A stretch of DNA of 64,000 nucleotides from contig OZ023188.1 of the NCBI GenBank assembly GCA_963995505.1, positions 19,667,912-19,731,911 of the forward strand. The letters are read 5' to 3'. This stretch comes from Hypericum androsaemum. Its lineage: Eukaryota > Streptophyta > Magnoliopsida > Malpighiales > Hypericaceae. The notes below the pieces were generated by a model. That model was not told the DNA's origin. It worked only from the letters and a program-made list of their open reading frames with translations, and ran no database searches. A program made the translations under genes and the position numbers. Every line of letters begins with the position of its first letter. The first letter of the stretch is position 1. Shown here piece after piece: positions 33,406 through 44,665 of the stretch.

Positions 33406-35124
33406 TTAAATTACCAATTTCTCCTTCCCCAATGGCGTAATTGTTATTTGGCAAGGACATGAAGCTCCTCGAGGACAGCGGCATTCACCACCTCATCTTC
33501 GGCGTCTAAAGCGATGCCATTTTGACGTCCTCATCCTCCTTCACTGCCATGCTAGAGCTCCCCCCGAGCCAAGCCGTCCAGCTCCTTCACTCCCCTCTCG
33601 CGCCGCCGCCAGCCGCTATCACCTTTCCCCCCGACGATGGCTAATCGAGTGCGCCGCCGGTTCTTCGTCTTCTCTGGCGGCTCGCCGAAAACCACCGTTG
33701 GTCCCGCTCCCTCCAACTCCTCCGGTGGCTTCCCCGTGGTCAAATGCGAGCTCCTCGACACTGACTCACTCCTCCTCGACAACCATCATAGCTGCAGCTC
33801 CCTCGACACAACTAATTTATCTATATTTTATTTATGTATATATATCCTTTTAAACTATGTATTATTACTTACTGTTAGTTATCCAACAGTAATTCAGTAA
33901 TTCGTACGATTTAACTGAAATAATAGTTTTGACATTTTTACGGTGTGATACCAAACTAACTAAAAATAAATTTTTTTATTTTAATAAGATAAGATGATAT
34001 AATTTGAGTATTTGGATTCATTTTACTTGAAATAGAGCTATATCAAGGCCAGTTTGTGAGCTATTTCCTATCAAAATCTTAATCGAAGCTTTCCTCTCTC
34101 CTTGTAGTAAGTTGAAATTTGATGATTTTTTTAATATTCAATTTGATGAAGTCAAATAGGTTGTTGATAGTTGATGAAGGAGAGTAAGTACTAAGCACCT
34201 GATTATGAACCGATTGAATAAATTTCTTCATATGAGATGTTTGTTATCTCTTAAAAAAATTAAAATTGAGGTCGTATTCTACGATTTCTACCCCAAAAAT
34301 AATATTAATTTTTTTAAAATAGATAATTGAATATTTTTTATAAAAATCTAGAAAATTTTGAAGGGATTTGTGTGTCTAAATCTTTGATTTCTTGTCTGCC
34401 TCCCTCTCCCCCTCTCTCTCCCCCCCCCCCCCCCCATTCTTTCTCTTTCTTGGGAAAATTCTCAATTCTTTCAATGGGAAACCCTAACATCCAATCGCAA
34501 AGTTTCGCGACGGCGTCGTTCCCGCTGCTCTCCAAGTTTGCGAACTCCCAAGTTTTGTTACTGTTTCTATCACCGTTAATCGCGCCACTGCTCGAGGTCG
34601 TCGTCGAACATACGGCAGAAATCAACTTCTCTGGCTTCGGAGTGCGATTTGACTCCACGTGGAAGTTCGTCCACCGCCGGACATCCCTCTCCTTGTAGGC
34701 CGTCATTTTCCTCCAGAAGTAGCCTCTCTTCAAAAGCTTCCTGAAGAAGTTGCGAGGCAGCTTGGATAACGGCGTTGGGGACTTAACGGAGGAAGATGAA
34801 GGGAACGGCTGCAGGAGCTTGATGGCGTTAATGACGGCCTCGGACGTCTTCCGGATCGGCCCCCTTCCTAGAACTACGGCGTTTCTTAGTTAGGGTATTG
34901 TACTTGTTGGCTCATCCTCAAAGGGTAAAATCGTCACTTCCACGTTGTCAGACCAAAAAAAACGTTTACATTATTATAGTAAGAAGATATATAGTAAAGA
35001 CTGTTACACTCTCTAGTTGTTGGCTTGCTCGAGTGTGGAAGATAATCCAATGCACCACCTATCATAGAAGCTGTCACACTCACTAGAGAGAAGAATTATC
35101 TTCCTAGAAAGGGGAGGGCAAGAT
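33406..35124. other. intergenic region between RRP44A and PILS
   Basis: No gene assigned. A GC-rich coding-looking part at 33440-33800 has broken frames on both strands. AT-rich DNA fills 33800-34380. A run of 16 C lies at 34420-34435. On the minus strand, an open frame runs from about 34890 to 34338 and includes RGYFWRKMTAYKERDVRRW; it has a basic composition but no family I can name. It could be a gene fragment. Confidence 0.4.
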
Positions 35125-37559
35125 TCATGACAACATCCACATGAAAACAGTCGACCACAGTGTGAGTGCCAAAGCTGCAACCAAGTACGTCCATAGAAAC
35201 AGCACCGAGCATTCTTCTTGCCCCACATTAAACAACTGTGTCATGGTGCCTGCATTCAGACCAAACTTTTTTTGAGAGAGCTAGCATATACATGTTGGAG
35301 AGAATCCCACATTGGAAGTTACAAGTGGGTTGAGCCTGTTTATAAGTCTGGATGATCCATCTACTAACTACCTTAAAGTTTTGGATAGGATATGAGAATT
35401 CCTATAATACACTGGTAGCGGTGTCAATGGCTCTCTTGACAACAAGTGCTAAATTATGGTATTGTACTGACCTATGTTCATGGCGGGAGGAAGCGTGTAC
35501 TGAACCATAAGGACGTAGCGGAAGAGAGGATCTGATGGGAGGAGGCCCAAGTTGCCTGCTGCAACGACTATCCACATACCTATTGCAGGAAGTATTACAT
35601 ACCTGACGCAAACCACCCCGACGACCACCGGCAATTTGAGCTTTGATGCCCGCAGGCCTGTCGAAGCAGAACGTGTGTCATGATGTGTTGCTTTCCCAAT
35701 TGTTTGCGAGTGTTGAAGTTGAATAAACTTTTTCAGGAAGGTAAGATTTTCACCTTGAGTAAGGTTGCCTCCCAGAATGAGAGTGATGCACGGAATGGTC
35801 CCGTCCCTGCAGATGGCTTATTGGATGAGTCAGTTCCAGTTTGGTGTTTCTTTGAGACAAAAGAAATAAGCTTGATCTTACCCGAGCAATTTGATGGAGT
35901 CCTGGATGACCCTCAAGGGAGCCGCATCTCCAACTATAAGGTTCCTCAGGAATGTAGTTGCCCCGAAGATGAACCCGATTATCTATACAGAGACCAGAAA
36001 ACACACTTGATCAGTTAGTTCACTGTCTGTACAAGTGTTCCTGCTGTTTTCCTGCCAAATTAGTAATTGGCCTGGGAACTCACTGCAGCTAGTGTTGGAG
36101 GTGCCATCAGCTCTTCCAATATCTGGTGAAGAAATCCGACCATCTTGTCCCAGAGTGATGGCTGGCCTTTCCCGTACCCGAGGCTTGATTCTCTGCGAAC
36201 AATCTAAAGCCACAGAAACGTAGTGTCAGGCAAGAGCTTCAAGAGCGAACGATACGCGGCTGAAGCTAGACCTGACCCTCTGGCTTTCTGCGTCCTCTGA
36301 AGACTCGGCAAGAGCTGCGTCAATCTCCTGATGGTCCTTATAAAGAAGCCGAGTAGTCTCTTGGTTGGCATCCGAATCCATGTTGGGTTCTTTAAAGATT
36401 GGGTCAGCTGCTTGAGTATCCTTCAATTTTGAGGCTGAACTTCGTATGAGTTGGTACGTATAAGTCCAGATGAAGAACCCACCAAGCTGCATTATTTATA
36501 AGATTTATCTTGGCAAACTGAAAGGGATTCAATGATTCATCTTTCGACAGCGATATTGATAGAGTGGATGAGTTTGGAAGGACATACATACCGCCATGGA
36601 GAAGGATGCATAAGAGAGTCCAGTGGAGCTGCAGGCACTCCGGTTCGCAAATGGGCTTCCTTCCTCGTTGCACATTGCAGGGACAACAATTAGCATCAGG
36701 TTTCCCAGGTTGCCTGTATTATTATATTATTATAAGATGAGACAGACGAGTAGGGATCAGAGTCTCAGACATTGCAAGACGAAAACTTGGCATCTGCGAC
36801 TGAAGCGCGACAGATAGAGATAAGTGTTTACCAGAGGAGCAGGTGGCAATGACAAGGCCTTCTAAGTGGGGGGTCGGCCTCAGTAGCTTGACGAGGATCC
36901 AGCCAAGCATCCCGCCAATCAAGAAGGTGAGCCCAATGTTCACCGGCATAAACCACCTGAAACGAACAAGTTGTTTAATGGATCTAATCTCATCTCTAAT
37001 CCATATATAGATAGTGCAACGATGGAGGCGCTAAATGTCAGTAATACCAATACCAAATGATGAAGCACAATTGCTCACGAGCGATTAATGCAGATAAGTA
37101 AGGCAAACCAACCAAGGACAAAATGGTGGCAGCGTTGGAATCTCCGTGTCTAATGCAAAATCTATCTATATATGAAGGTGGTGGGTGCGTGGATTGGTAA
37201 ATAATAATAAATAAAACAAAGTAGAGTGTTGTTATAATTGAAGGAGGAGGAGGAGGAGCGTAGCGTACCAGGAGATGATGTCTTGGAGGGTGACAGTATT
37301 GGCGAGGCTAGCAAACATTAGGGATGGAGTGAACACCATAAACACGATCTAGAATTAATTAATTAATTAAGGTGTTAGATATAGAAGAGTCCAATGATTA
37401 AGTAAGTGAGACACGGACACAGACCTTGTTCAAGGATCTTCGAGTATCGGCGGTGAGAAGGCTGCAGTAATCGGTAGCCATGAAGGCTCCAAGGACGCTG
37501 ATTATGAGGACTTGCAGTATTGGCATCGACGCCACCGGGAACAGCGTCCAGAAACCCAT
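35125..37559 (-). CDS. PILS-type auxin efflux carrier-like protein, 10 exons, intact
   Basis: Exons on the minus strand: 37425-37559, 37269-37348, 36832-36956, 36592-36713, 36272-36486, 36084-36192, 35882-35982, 35754-35806, 35472-35657, 35125-35249. Joined they give 1251 nt, a 416-residue protein with all phases consistent and GT/AG at each junction. It starts MGFWTLFPVASMPILQ and ends WSTVFMWML, and has the conserved blocks LRPTPHLEGLVIATCSSGNL, FFIWTYTYQLIR, LMAPPTLAA, DGTIPCITLILGGNL, PSDPLFRYVLMVQYTLPPAM and EECSVLFLWTYLVAAL. This is the PILS (PIN-LIKES) pattern: two hydrophobic halves of about five membrane spans joined by a hydrophilic loop. In the family these ER proteins limit nuclear auxin signalling. 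The subgroup is not certain. One intron (35250-35471) carries the 114-bp solo LTR copy B. Confidence 0.92.
35293..35406 (+). mobile_element. 114-bp solo-LTR-like element with TG...TA ends, copy B
   Basis: Begins TGTTGGAGAG and ends TTCCTATA, flanked by ATACA at 35288-35292 and 35407-35411. It lies in the last intron of the PILS gene, antisense to the gene. It has the same length as copy A and is clearly similar to it. Confidence 0.8.
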
Positions 37560-37840
37560 TTCCGATTATTATGATGATCTCCTCCTCCTCCTCCTCTTCC
37601 TCCTCCTTCCCACTTTGTTCTATTTTAAAAAAAAACACTTCGTTCTAGTATGTGTTACTTTGTCTTCCTCCCCTCCCTCCCTTCTAAGTCTCTCTCTCTG
37701 GAATTCTGTATGTATGATGTGAAATGAGCACATGGAACATTTTTCTGATTGGTGTCAGCCTCTGCCGGTCTTTGATTAATGAGTATTCCACATCAACAAT
37801 GTACTGCCCCTGGGCCCCCACCCTCCCCTCTTTATAGTTT
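37560..37840 (-). promoter_or_regulatory. PILS 5' leader and core promoter candidate
   Basis: On the minus strand a CTATAAA box lies at 37831-37837, about 270 bp before the start codon. The putative leader contains a GGA/GAA-rich run (plus-strand TCC repeats at about 37577-37610), common in plant leaders. Only position and motif support this. Confidence 0.4.
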
Positions 37841-39807
37841 TACACCATCATCAAAAGTTTTAGGAACCATAATCTACTTGCTTTCCTCAACAAGCTAGCT
37901 TTTCAGGTTTCACAATCACACACACAGCGCCAGGCCAGATTCGGTAACTGGTTTTATGTGAATGAGCTCAGCCAAGGACAAGATTCTTCGGAATATGGTT
38001 TGTGATGTAATTATCTCGGTGTAATTAATTATCTTTTAAATTTTTTTAGGAGTAATAAAATTTTACTTATAAAAAAAATTACAATAATTATGAATTGTAA
38101 GAGGTGGTAGTCTCGCAATATAAAATTACACACTTAGTAAATTGTAAATATTTATATTAATAAACTGGATTGTAAAGCGGCGGGGATAGAAGCTCCAAGA
38201 TTAATTAGTTATGCATAGGATAGGGAGGATGTATGTCATTGGCTCTCATCTTCGTCTCTCTCTCACCCGTAGGTGGGGTTCGTTTCGTTTATGAGATAAT
38301 ACGTACACGTACTCCTCATCAGCTGCTGTTGGACAATCAGATGCTTCACAATTTTATTTCGAAAATCCCTTTCAATCCTTTTGTTCTTTTGAAAAAAAAT
38401 AACACTTTCTTGGGTTTGAACTCTAGACTTTTATTATATTGTCTTATTGTTTATGTCGTCAGGTTAAATATTTTTGTTAATATATTTATATATAGTTTTT
38501 GGAATCGTAATTTTAATACAAGTTTATTGGCTCCTTCCGTTGATCCAACTACCGTATATATTTTCTCTTTGGGATCTTCAAGTGATAAAAGAATTAATAT
38601 ATTAACGAGACGAGACCCTTAACAAGCACGTAACGCAAGGAAGGAAGGTGTTCAATAAATAATCAGCCAATTGATGTTGATGATCATTTATTGGCAGCAG
38701 GACAAAATGGTTAACACTATCCTACCAAACCCTAAACCCACTTCCTCCCTTCGTTTATTTGGTTGACTACCACCAACCCGATGGACACGCATTTTGGTAT
38801 ATATTACTTCAAATAGGGAGCAGATTCAACTCACAAATGAAGGCAAATTTTTTAATACAAAATTTTAACATTCAAAAAATAGTACAGAAAATATGAAAAA
38901 TTGAAAAGTGCATTCTAACATTTACCATAATCATTACTATCTTTTATAAGAATGTGATATCTAAAACAACAAAATAACCCAACCTGCCAAAGAAGATGAG
39001 TGAACGAACTTGTCCAAGAAAGAAAGAAAACATTAAACGTGGAAGCACATGATTCCAATCAATCAATCAATTCTCGCTCTAGTTGTGTCTATTCTTGAAT
39101 TTCTCCGGCTTTGAAATTAAAATAATGCACCAAGTTGCCATACTACAAGTTACGTCTTCGGGTTTGCATTTGCCACCTTATTTTACTAAAATTTTGTCAT
39201 TTAGTCTATTTTATAATCTAATCTATTTTTTCAATTAGTCACATTACTTATAACCACATTGAAAATAGTAAGTGCTTAACTAATATAAATAGTATAATAT
39301 ATATATCAATTCTTCTTTCTTCCGGCCTAAAGAGAGTATCTAGAGAATAAATTGTGGAAACAAATTATAATCATATGACCAAGCGGATCCCTCCCAATGT
39401 TTGGGTATTGGAAGGATTTGATGGTCCAATAACGAAGGGCCACACACCCTCCTCAAAAATCAACATCCCTTTCGCTGGCCACCCCCAGATATTTGTTCTC
39501 CTCCAGATTCTAAAATCAGTTTGACAGATCCTTAAAACTTGTTCGTTTTATTACAACTTGGGCTTATTAAATTCATTTGGTTTGTTTCTTTTGACGGAGA
39601 AAATTAAATATATTAGTAGTGAGAGGAAGTCTCCAAATGAATGAATGAATAAATGGAAGGACCACCACCTCACGATCCAAGTAATAGACAGACAAAGGTA
39701 AGGCCAGGATCCTGATTTGAGAGTTTGAAATAATTACCCGCTCAAGGACAACTAATCAACGGCGACCACTTTGCACCAATAATGCATTCTGAGATCATAG
39801 GAGGAGG
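37841..39807. other. intergenic AT-rich region upstream of PILS
   Basis: No gene or mobile element recognised. Open frames such as 38233-38622 lack conserved features. Microsatellite-like AT stretches occur near 39290. Confidence 0.4.
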
Positions 39808-39815
39808 GAGACAGC

Positions 39816-42800
39816 TAGACCTGACCACGGTTCGAATTTAGACGAATTCGAATCGAATTTATCAAAATATTAAGCCATATTCAATTTTACAAAAGACGAA
39901 TCGAATACGAATTATGAATTTTTTTAATTCGAATCGAATTAGAATCAAATTTTAATCAAATTCGAATTATAATCGAATTTGAATTAATTCTATAATTTTA
40001 ATACTTAATCAAAAAAATTCTAAAACTTCTAATTTTTTTTGGATATTTTGAATATTTTTGTAATATTTTCGAAAAAGTTTAAAAACTTTTGATATTTTTT
40101 GAAAAATTCAAAAACTTTGATTTTTCTTCAAATATTAAAAAAATTAGGAATTCATGTTTAACATTTTTTGGGAAAAAGAAATAAACTAAAGATTGGGCTT
40201 TCACTTAATATACCAAATTAAGTTGCCTACGTATCCTTAGCTCCGAAGGAATCAAAGCCCACATAGTTCTCTTACCTTTATGGAGCTAACTCACCTAGTC
40301 GGATGTGTTGTGCTTTCACCGGTTGTGGCATCATCGAGGTCGTATAGTTGGTCGGAATTTTTCCGGACCAATTCTTATTGTCGTCTTTCCGCCTTGGTCC
40401 AATCGGCGACCAATGTTTGTGCCTCCAAAGATTGCGGTGTCATTGAGTACCGGTGTTCATCCAAAATATTACCTCCTGTACTAAATGCTTGTTCCACGGC
40501 AACCGTCGAAATCGGACAAGCAAGCAATTCTTTTGCAACAATTGACATAACCGGAAATTGTTCTACATGGTTGTTCCACCATTCTAATAAAACAAAACTA
40601 GAAGGTTTGGCAAATGGAATATCAAATTGTGTGTTAAGATATAAATCAAATTCCGAATTGGTTAAACTTATTCCTCGGGTCTTTTTTATTTTTTCATTAA
40701 CAATCTTTCCGTAAAACTTAATTTTTCACCTTGTGAGGGAGAGGGAGTTGGTTCATTAGATTAGAAGCATTATTCCTAATACTATATTTACTCATTAAAT
40801 CTAAAATATCTTTTTTTACATTGTTTGTAATTATTACAACATGATCTTTTAGATTAGCAACTTGTAAAAAAATTTTCAAATTTGTGTAATACGCATATAA
40901 TAAATTTTGTAAATCATCAATTTTAATGTTCGGCATAAAAACGGTTGTAATTAAATTAAGTTGGAGAATCTCCTTGAAATACTTTAACCATTTGTTAGCC
41001 ATTTCTGAAATGCATGATGACAATGCAAAATCTTGATAAGCGCTACATATTGCCTCCGATATATTACAACATTCCAAAGATAGTAAATGAGATGTAGGAT
41101 AATGAACACCTGATAAAAGATGTGTAGCATAATTAAAATATTCTAAAAGTTCATTTAGTTTTTCTACGAGGTCCCAATGGTGAGGTTGTAACATAATATT
41201 ATTAGTTTGATCATTAGATGCAAAAAATTATATAGAAGTTCTTTGTATGGAAGAGCTTCTTTTAACAATTCATAAGTCAAATTCCAACGATGTTGAACAT
41301 CTTGTGGAAAATGTTTTGGTTTCATGTTATTTAATTTACAAAAAATTTTCAAATCTTTTAGCAATTTTGGGCGAGCCCATAATAAATTAAGTGCTTATTT
41401 AATTAGTCCTAATGTAGAGTCTAAAGCTTTAATTCCATCTTACAAAGATTAAATATATGACATGCACATCTAATATGAAAAATTTTTCCTCCAAATCGTG
41501 TACAAAGAATTTCTAAATCTTTAACCATAACATTATTAGAACTTGCATTATCTAGAAAAATTAAAAATATTTTTTGAACTAGATTATATTCTTGTAAAAT
41601 ATTATGCAATATTTTATAATAATTATTCCCACTATGACTATCATCAAAAACTCTATATACAATTATTCTTTTTTGTATATTTCATTTATTATCAATCCAA
41701 TGACATGTAACACCAAAATATGAATGTGTTTGCCAATGATCACTCTATATATCACAACATATATAAACTCGACCATCAAAATCAAAAAAAAAAGTTTGTA
41801 ATTTTTCTTTATTTTTCTTGTATAAATCTTTTACATATCGTGTTAATGTACTTCGTGAAACTTTTTTTGCACTAGGATTTAAAGCATTTTGACAATAAGT
41901 TGTAAAATTAAGTTTTTCACCAAAACTAAAAGATAAATGTTCGGTAGCAACTAATTTAGCTAATTCCTCTCTATTATTTTGATCGGTGTAATGAAATAAA
42001 ATATTAAGTGTAGTAGATAATTGAGTTTGTGATTTTTCAAAACCAACTTCGTGTGGATGTTTAGTATTCAAATGAATAGTATAAGTACCATATCCATTCC
42101 CGGTTTTGAATTTATATTGTTTACCACAATAATTACATGTAATTTTGAAGATACCTTTTTCTCCGGTAGAAATTTTTGTGAAATACTTAGTAAAAAGTAA
42201 TGAAGGTGGTCTTTTTACCTTTTGTGGATTGTTGAATATTGAATCAACACTTTCCCGTTGAGCTTCATCATGGACGTTCATCATTTCTTCCGGAATAGGA
42301 TAAGTAGAAATCGGTAGAAAATTCGATTCAATAGAATCGTGATGTTCCACATATTTTTTCTTACCCTTATTTGCTCTACTTGATGACATAATTATATAGT
42401 AATATGAGTAATTATATGAGAAATATGACTAATATATCTAATTAGTAAACTTGAGGGAGAATTTATATAACTCAAATTTTTAATAAGAGAAGTAGAGAAT
42501 TGAGATTGGAATGTATAAAATTTGAAGAATAAGAGGTGGTATTTATAGAGTTTGGAAGAAATTCTGAATTTATTAAAAAAAATTAAAAGTACAAACAGTA
42601 AAAAAACGGTAACCTAGGGATTAAAACGGTAACAAAAAAAGATAAGAAAAAAATATTAATTTACCTCTGACGCTGATGCAAGCGCTGACGCAAGCACTGA
42701 TGTCAACTCCCCCCTTTTTGAATTTTTAACGAATTTGAATTGAATTCGATACGAATTCGATACGAATTCAACTCGAATCAAATTCTCAAAACGAATTCGA

Positions 42801-42946
42801 ATTGAATTTGCCGGTTTGACGAATTACAAAAAACTTGAACCGTATTCAATTCTTATCACGACGAATTCGAATCGAACTTTTTGACGAATCAAATTATTGT
42901 CGAATCAAATTTTTCACGAATCGGATTCAATTCATGGCTAGGTCTA
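39816..42946 (-). mobile_element. hAT-1, hAT-superfamily DNA transposon
   Basis: 3131 bp flanked by a perfect 8-bp duplication GAGACAGC at 39808-39815 and 42947-42954, the size expected for hAT. The ends are inverted: TAGACCTGACC at the left and GGCTAGGTCTA at the right. Subterminal DNA is rich in short AATTCGAATTCG-like motifs. The minus-strand transposase is recognisable from a BED zinc finger to the C-terminal dimerisation domain but has several stops. Confidence 0.92.
40280..42389 (-). pseudogene. hAT-1 transposase, full-length but with several stops
   Basis: From the minus-strand start at 42389 (MSSSRANKGKKKYVEHHD) there are 214 codons including the BED finger (CNYCGKQY and a following H...H). 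Stops then occur where tryptophan is expected (near 41744 and 41685). The middle keeps FLDNASSNN, a typical hAT catalytic-Asp context, and a CACHIFNLC block. Later parts (40718-41194) give LQPHHWDLVEKLNELLEYF. The end keeps WWNNHVEQFPVMSIVAKELL and the hATC dimerisation motif, with a Gln-to-stop change near 40376. The gene is dead, but its order and length are those of an Ac-like zf-BED transposase. Confidence 0.85.
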
Positions 42947-43189
42947 GAGACAGCCATCTCGCTACTGAGAGAATGATTGCACTTTCAAAAAAAGAAAAAG
43001 AGAGAATGATTAGGCCCATTTATCTTTGTCAAAAAAGGCTCGTTTAACTTTGGATTACTATGACCGCCCAGCCAAGCCCAGCCTGCCTTATTTATGGCTC
43101 AGGCCCACCCAAATCCAATGCAACAATTGCTTAACTGCTTTAGGAATTTTAAGGAAATGGGTATTGGGGACAAGCTAACCACTCAGACC

Positions 43190-43809
43190 TAGACCCGGCC
43201 ATTGTTAGAATCTGATTCGTGATTTGTGATGCAATTCAATTCGTCAACAATTCGATTCGATTCGTTCAAAATTTGATTCGTCCAGAATTCTATTCGAATT
43301 TGTCGTGATACGAATTGAATACGGTTCAAGATTTCTATATTCATCGAACCGGCTAATTCGATTTGGGGGGTTAAACACTAAACCTTAATTTTGAATCTTA
43401 ATTTATTTATTTTTCCCAAAAAATGTAAATACTAAACCTTAATTTTGAAATATTGGGGGTGGTTTAAACACTAAACCTTAATTTTTTATCTTAATTTATT
43501 TATTTTTCCCAAAAAAGGTAAATACTAAACCTTAATTTTAAAATATTTAAAATATTAATTTTTTAATATTTTTTAAAAAATCAAAATTTTAATATTTTTT
43601 CAAAAATAATATGAAAATTTTGAAAATCTCCTAAAAATTTGGCAGTTTATGAATTATTTTATTAAATATTAAAATTAAAGAAATAATTTAAATTCGATTC
43701 GAATACGAAGAATCATAATTCGGATGCAATTCGTCTTTGGACGAATTGAATACAATTTAAAGTTTTGATGAATTTAAATTCGACCCAATTTGAATCATGG
43801 TCAGGTCTA
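43190..43809. mobile_element. hAT-derived miniature element (620 bp)
   Basis: Ends are inverted and like those of hAT-1 (TAGACCCGGCC and GGTCAGGTCTA). Flanks are CTCAGACC at 43182-43189 and CTCAGATC at 43810-43817, an 8-bp duplication with one mismatch. The interior has the same AATTCG-type subterminal motifs and AT-rich sequence but no transposase. Two copies of a block CACTAAACCTTAATTTT lie near 43375 and 43465. Confidence 0.82.
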
Positions 43810-43817
43810 CTCAGATC

Positions 43818-44304
43818 CATTAAATAATTTGAATATGGACTCTCTTTAGAGTTGGTATTGGGGATAGATTTGGTGTTGATGGATAATCTGGGGAGAACAA
43901 GGGACTAGTGACGAACTTGTAGTTTTGGTAATTCTAAGCGTACATAAAAAAAATTTCAAGGCACATAAGACAAAAATTTCAAGTACACATCAAACAAAAA
44001 TTTTAAGGGCACATCATTTTTCAAAGGCATAAACTCAAACGCACATCAGTTTCAAAGACAAGTCACAACGACGCATCACTTCCATAGTCAAAAAATGCAA
44101 CATCACATCAATTTAAATACAAAAATATTATGTGTCATTAATCTTGCATGATGCGTCGTTAAACTTGTCTGATGTGCCGTTGTATTTTCAAGGTACATCA
44201 GTACACGAGAATGGTACATCGGACAAAAATATCGGCACATCAAACAAAAATGAGGGAAAAGGGCAAAAACATCGTATTCTTTTCCGTTTTGATTGCTTCC
44301 GAAT
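43818..44304. other. region with degenerate ACATCA repeats
   Basis: Between 43930 and 44260 the motif (G)CACATCA with nearby CAAAAATTTCAAG recurs several times at irregular spacing. No gene was recognised. Confidence 0.45.
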
Positions 44305-44665
44305 CAGTGAACCAGAGATATTCCAATCGAAAGAAGTGCACATGAGGCATAAACCTAGCTCGTGCGGGGCCCATACAATGGAGTTCACTAATAACTTCTG
44401 GTCGGCGAAGGCGTGGGCCTGGATCCACTCGTTTAGGTTTCCCTCCTTCTAGACGATCACCTGGCCATCGTAGGAGCACGAGGCGAGGATCAACACAAAG
44501 TTGGGGTGGGCCGAGCCGATCTGCAAAACTGGGTTGAGGTGGCCGCGGAGGGTGGTGAGGGGTGGGGCCCGGAGGCACCAGAGCCAACTCCGATGATCTT
44601 GACAGTGAAGTCGGAGGATGCCGTCGTGATGCGCTTCCTGTAGTAGTCCATGGTCCTGAAGTCGC
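44305..44665 (-). pseudogene. SEC13: SEC13-like WD40 gene fragment
   Basis: In the minus direction the sequence reads [21 protein letters not shown], then in another frame [21 protein letters not shown], a TAG in place of the usual Trp (44449-44451), and KEGNLNEWIQAHAFADQK followed by VNSIVWAPHELGLCL. This matches consecutive WD40 repeats of SEC13, a COPII coat and nuclear pore subunit. Only about 120 residues remain, with at least one frameshift and one stop. No introns are seen in the fragment, but plant SEC13 genes are commonly intronless, so this does not prove retroposition. Confidence 0.82.

Noticed and set aside
33637..33900. Candidate small gene MANRVRRRFFVFSGG
   Set aside because: No known family, neighbouring frames broken, and no supporting splice or promoter pattern.
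38233..38622. 129-codon plus-strand frame upstream of PILS
   Set aside because: AT-rich intergenic setting and no recognisable domain.
40280..40714. 144-codon plus-strand frame (and 51527-52069 minus)
   Set aside because: These are antisense shadows of the hAT dimerisation domain.
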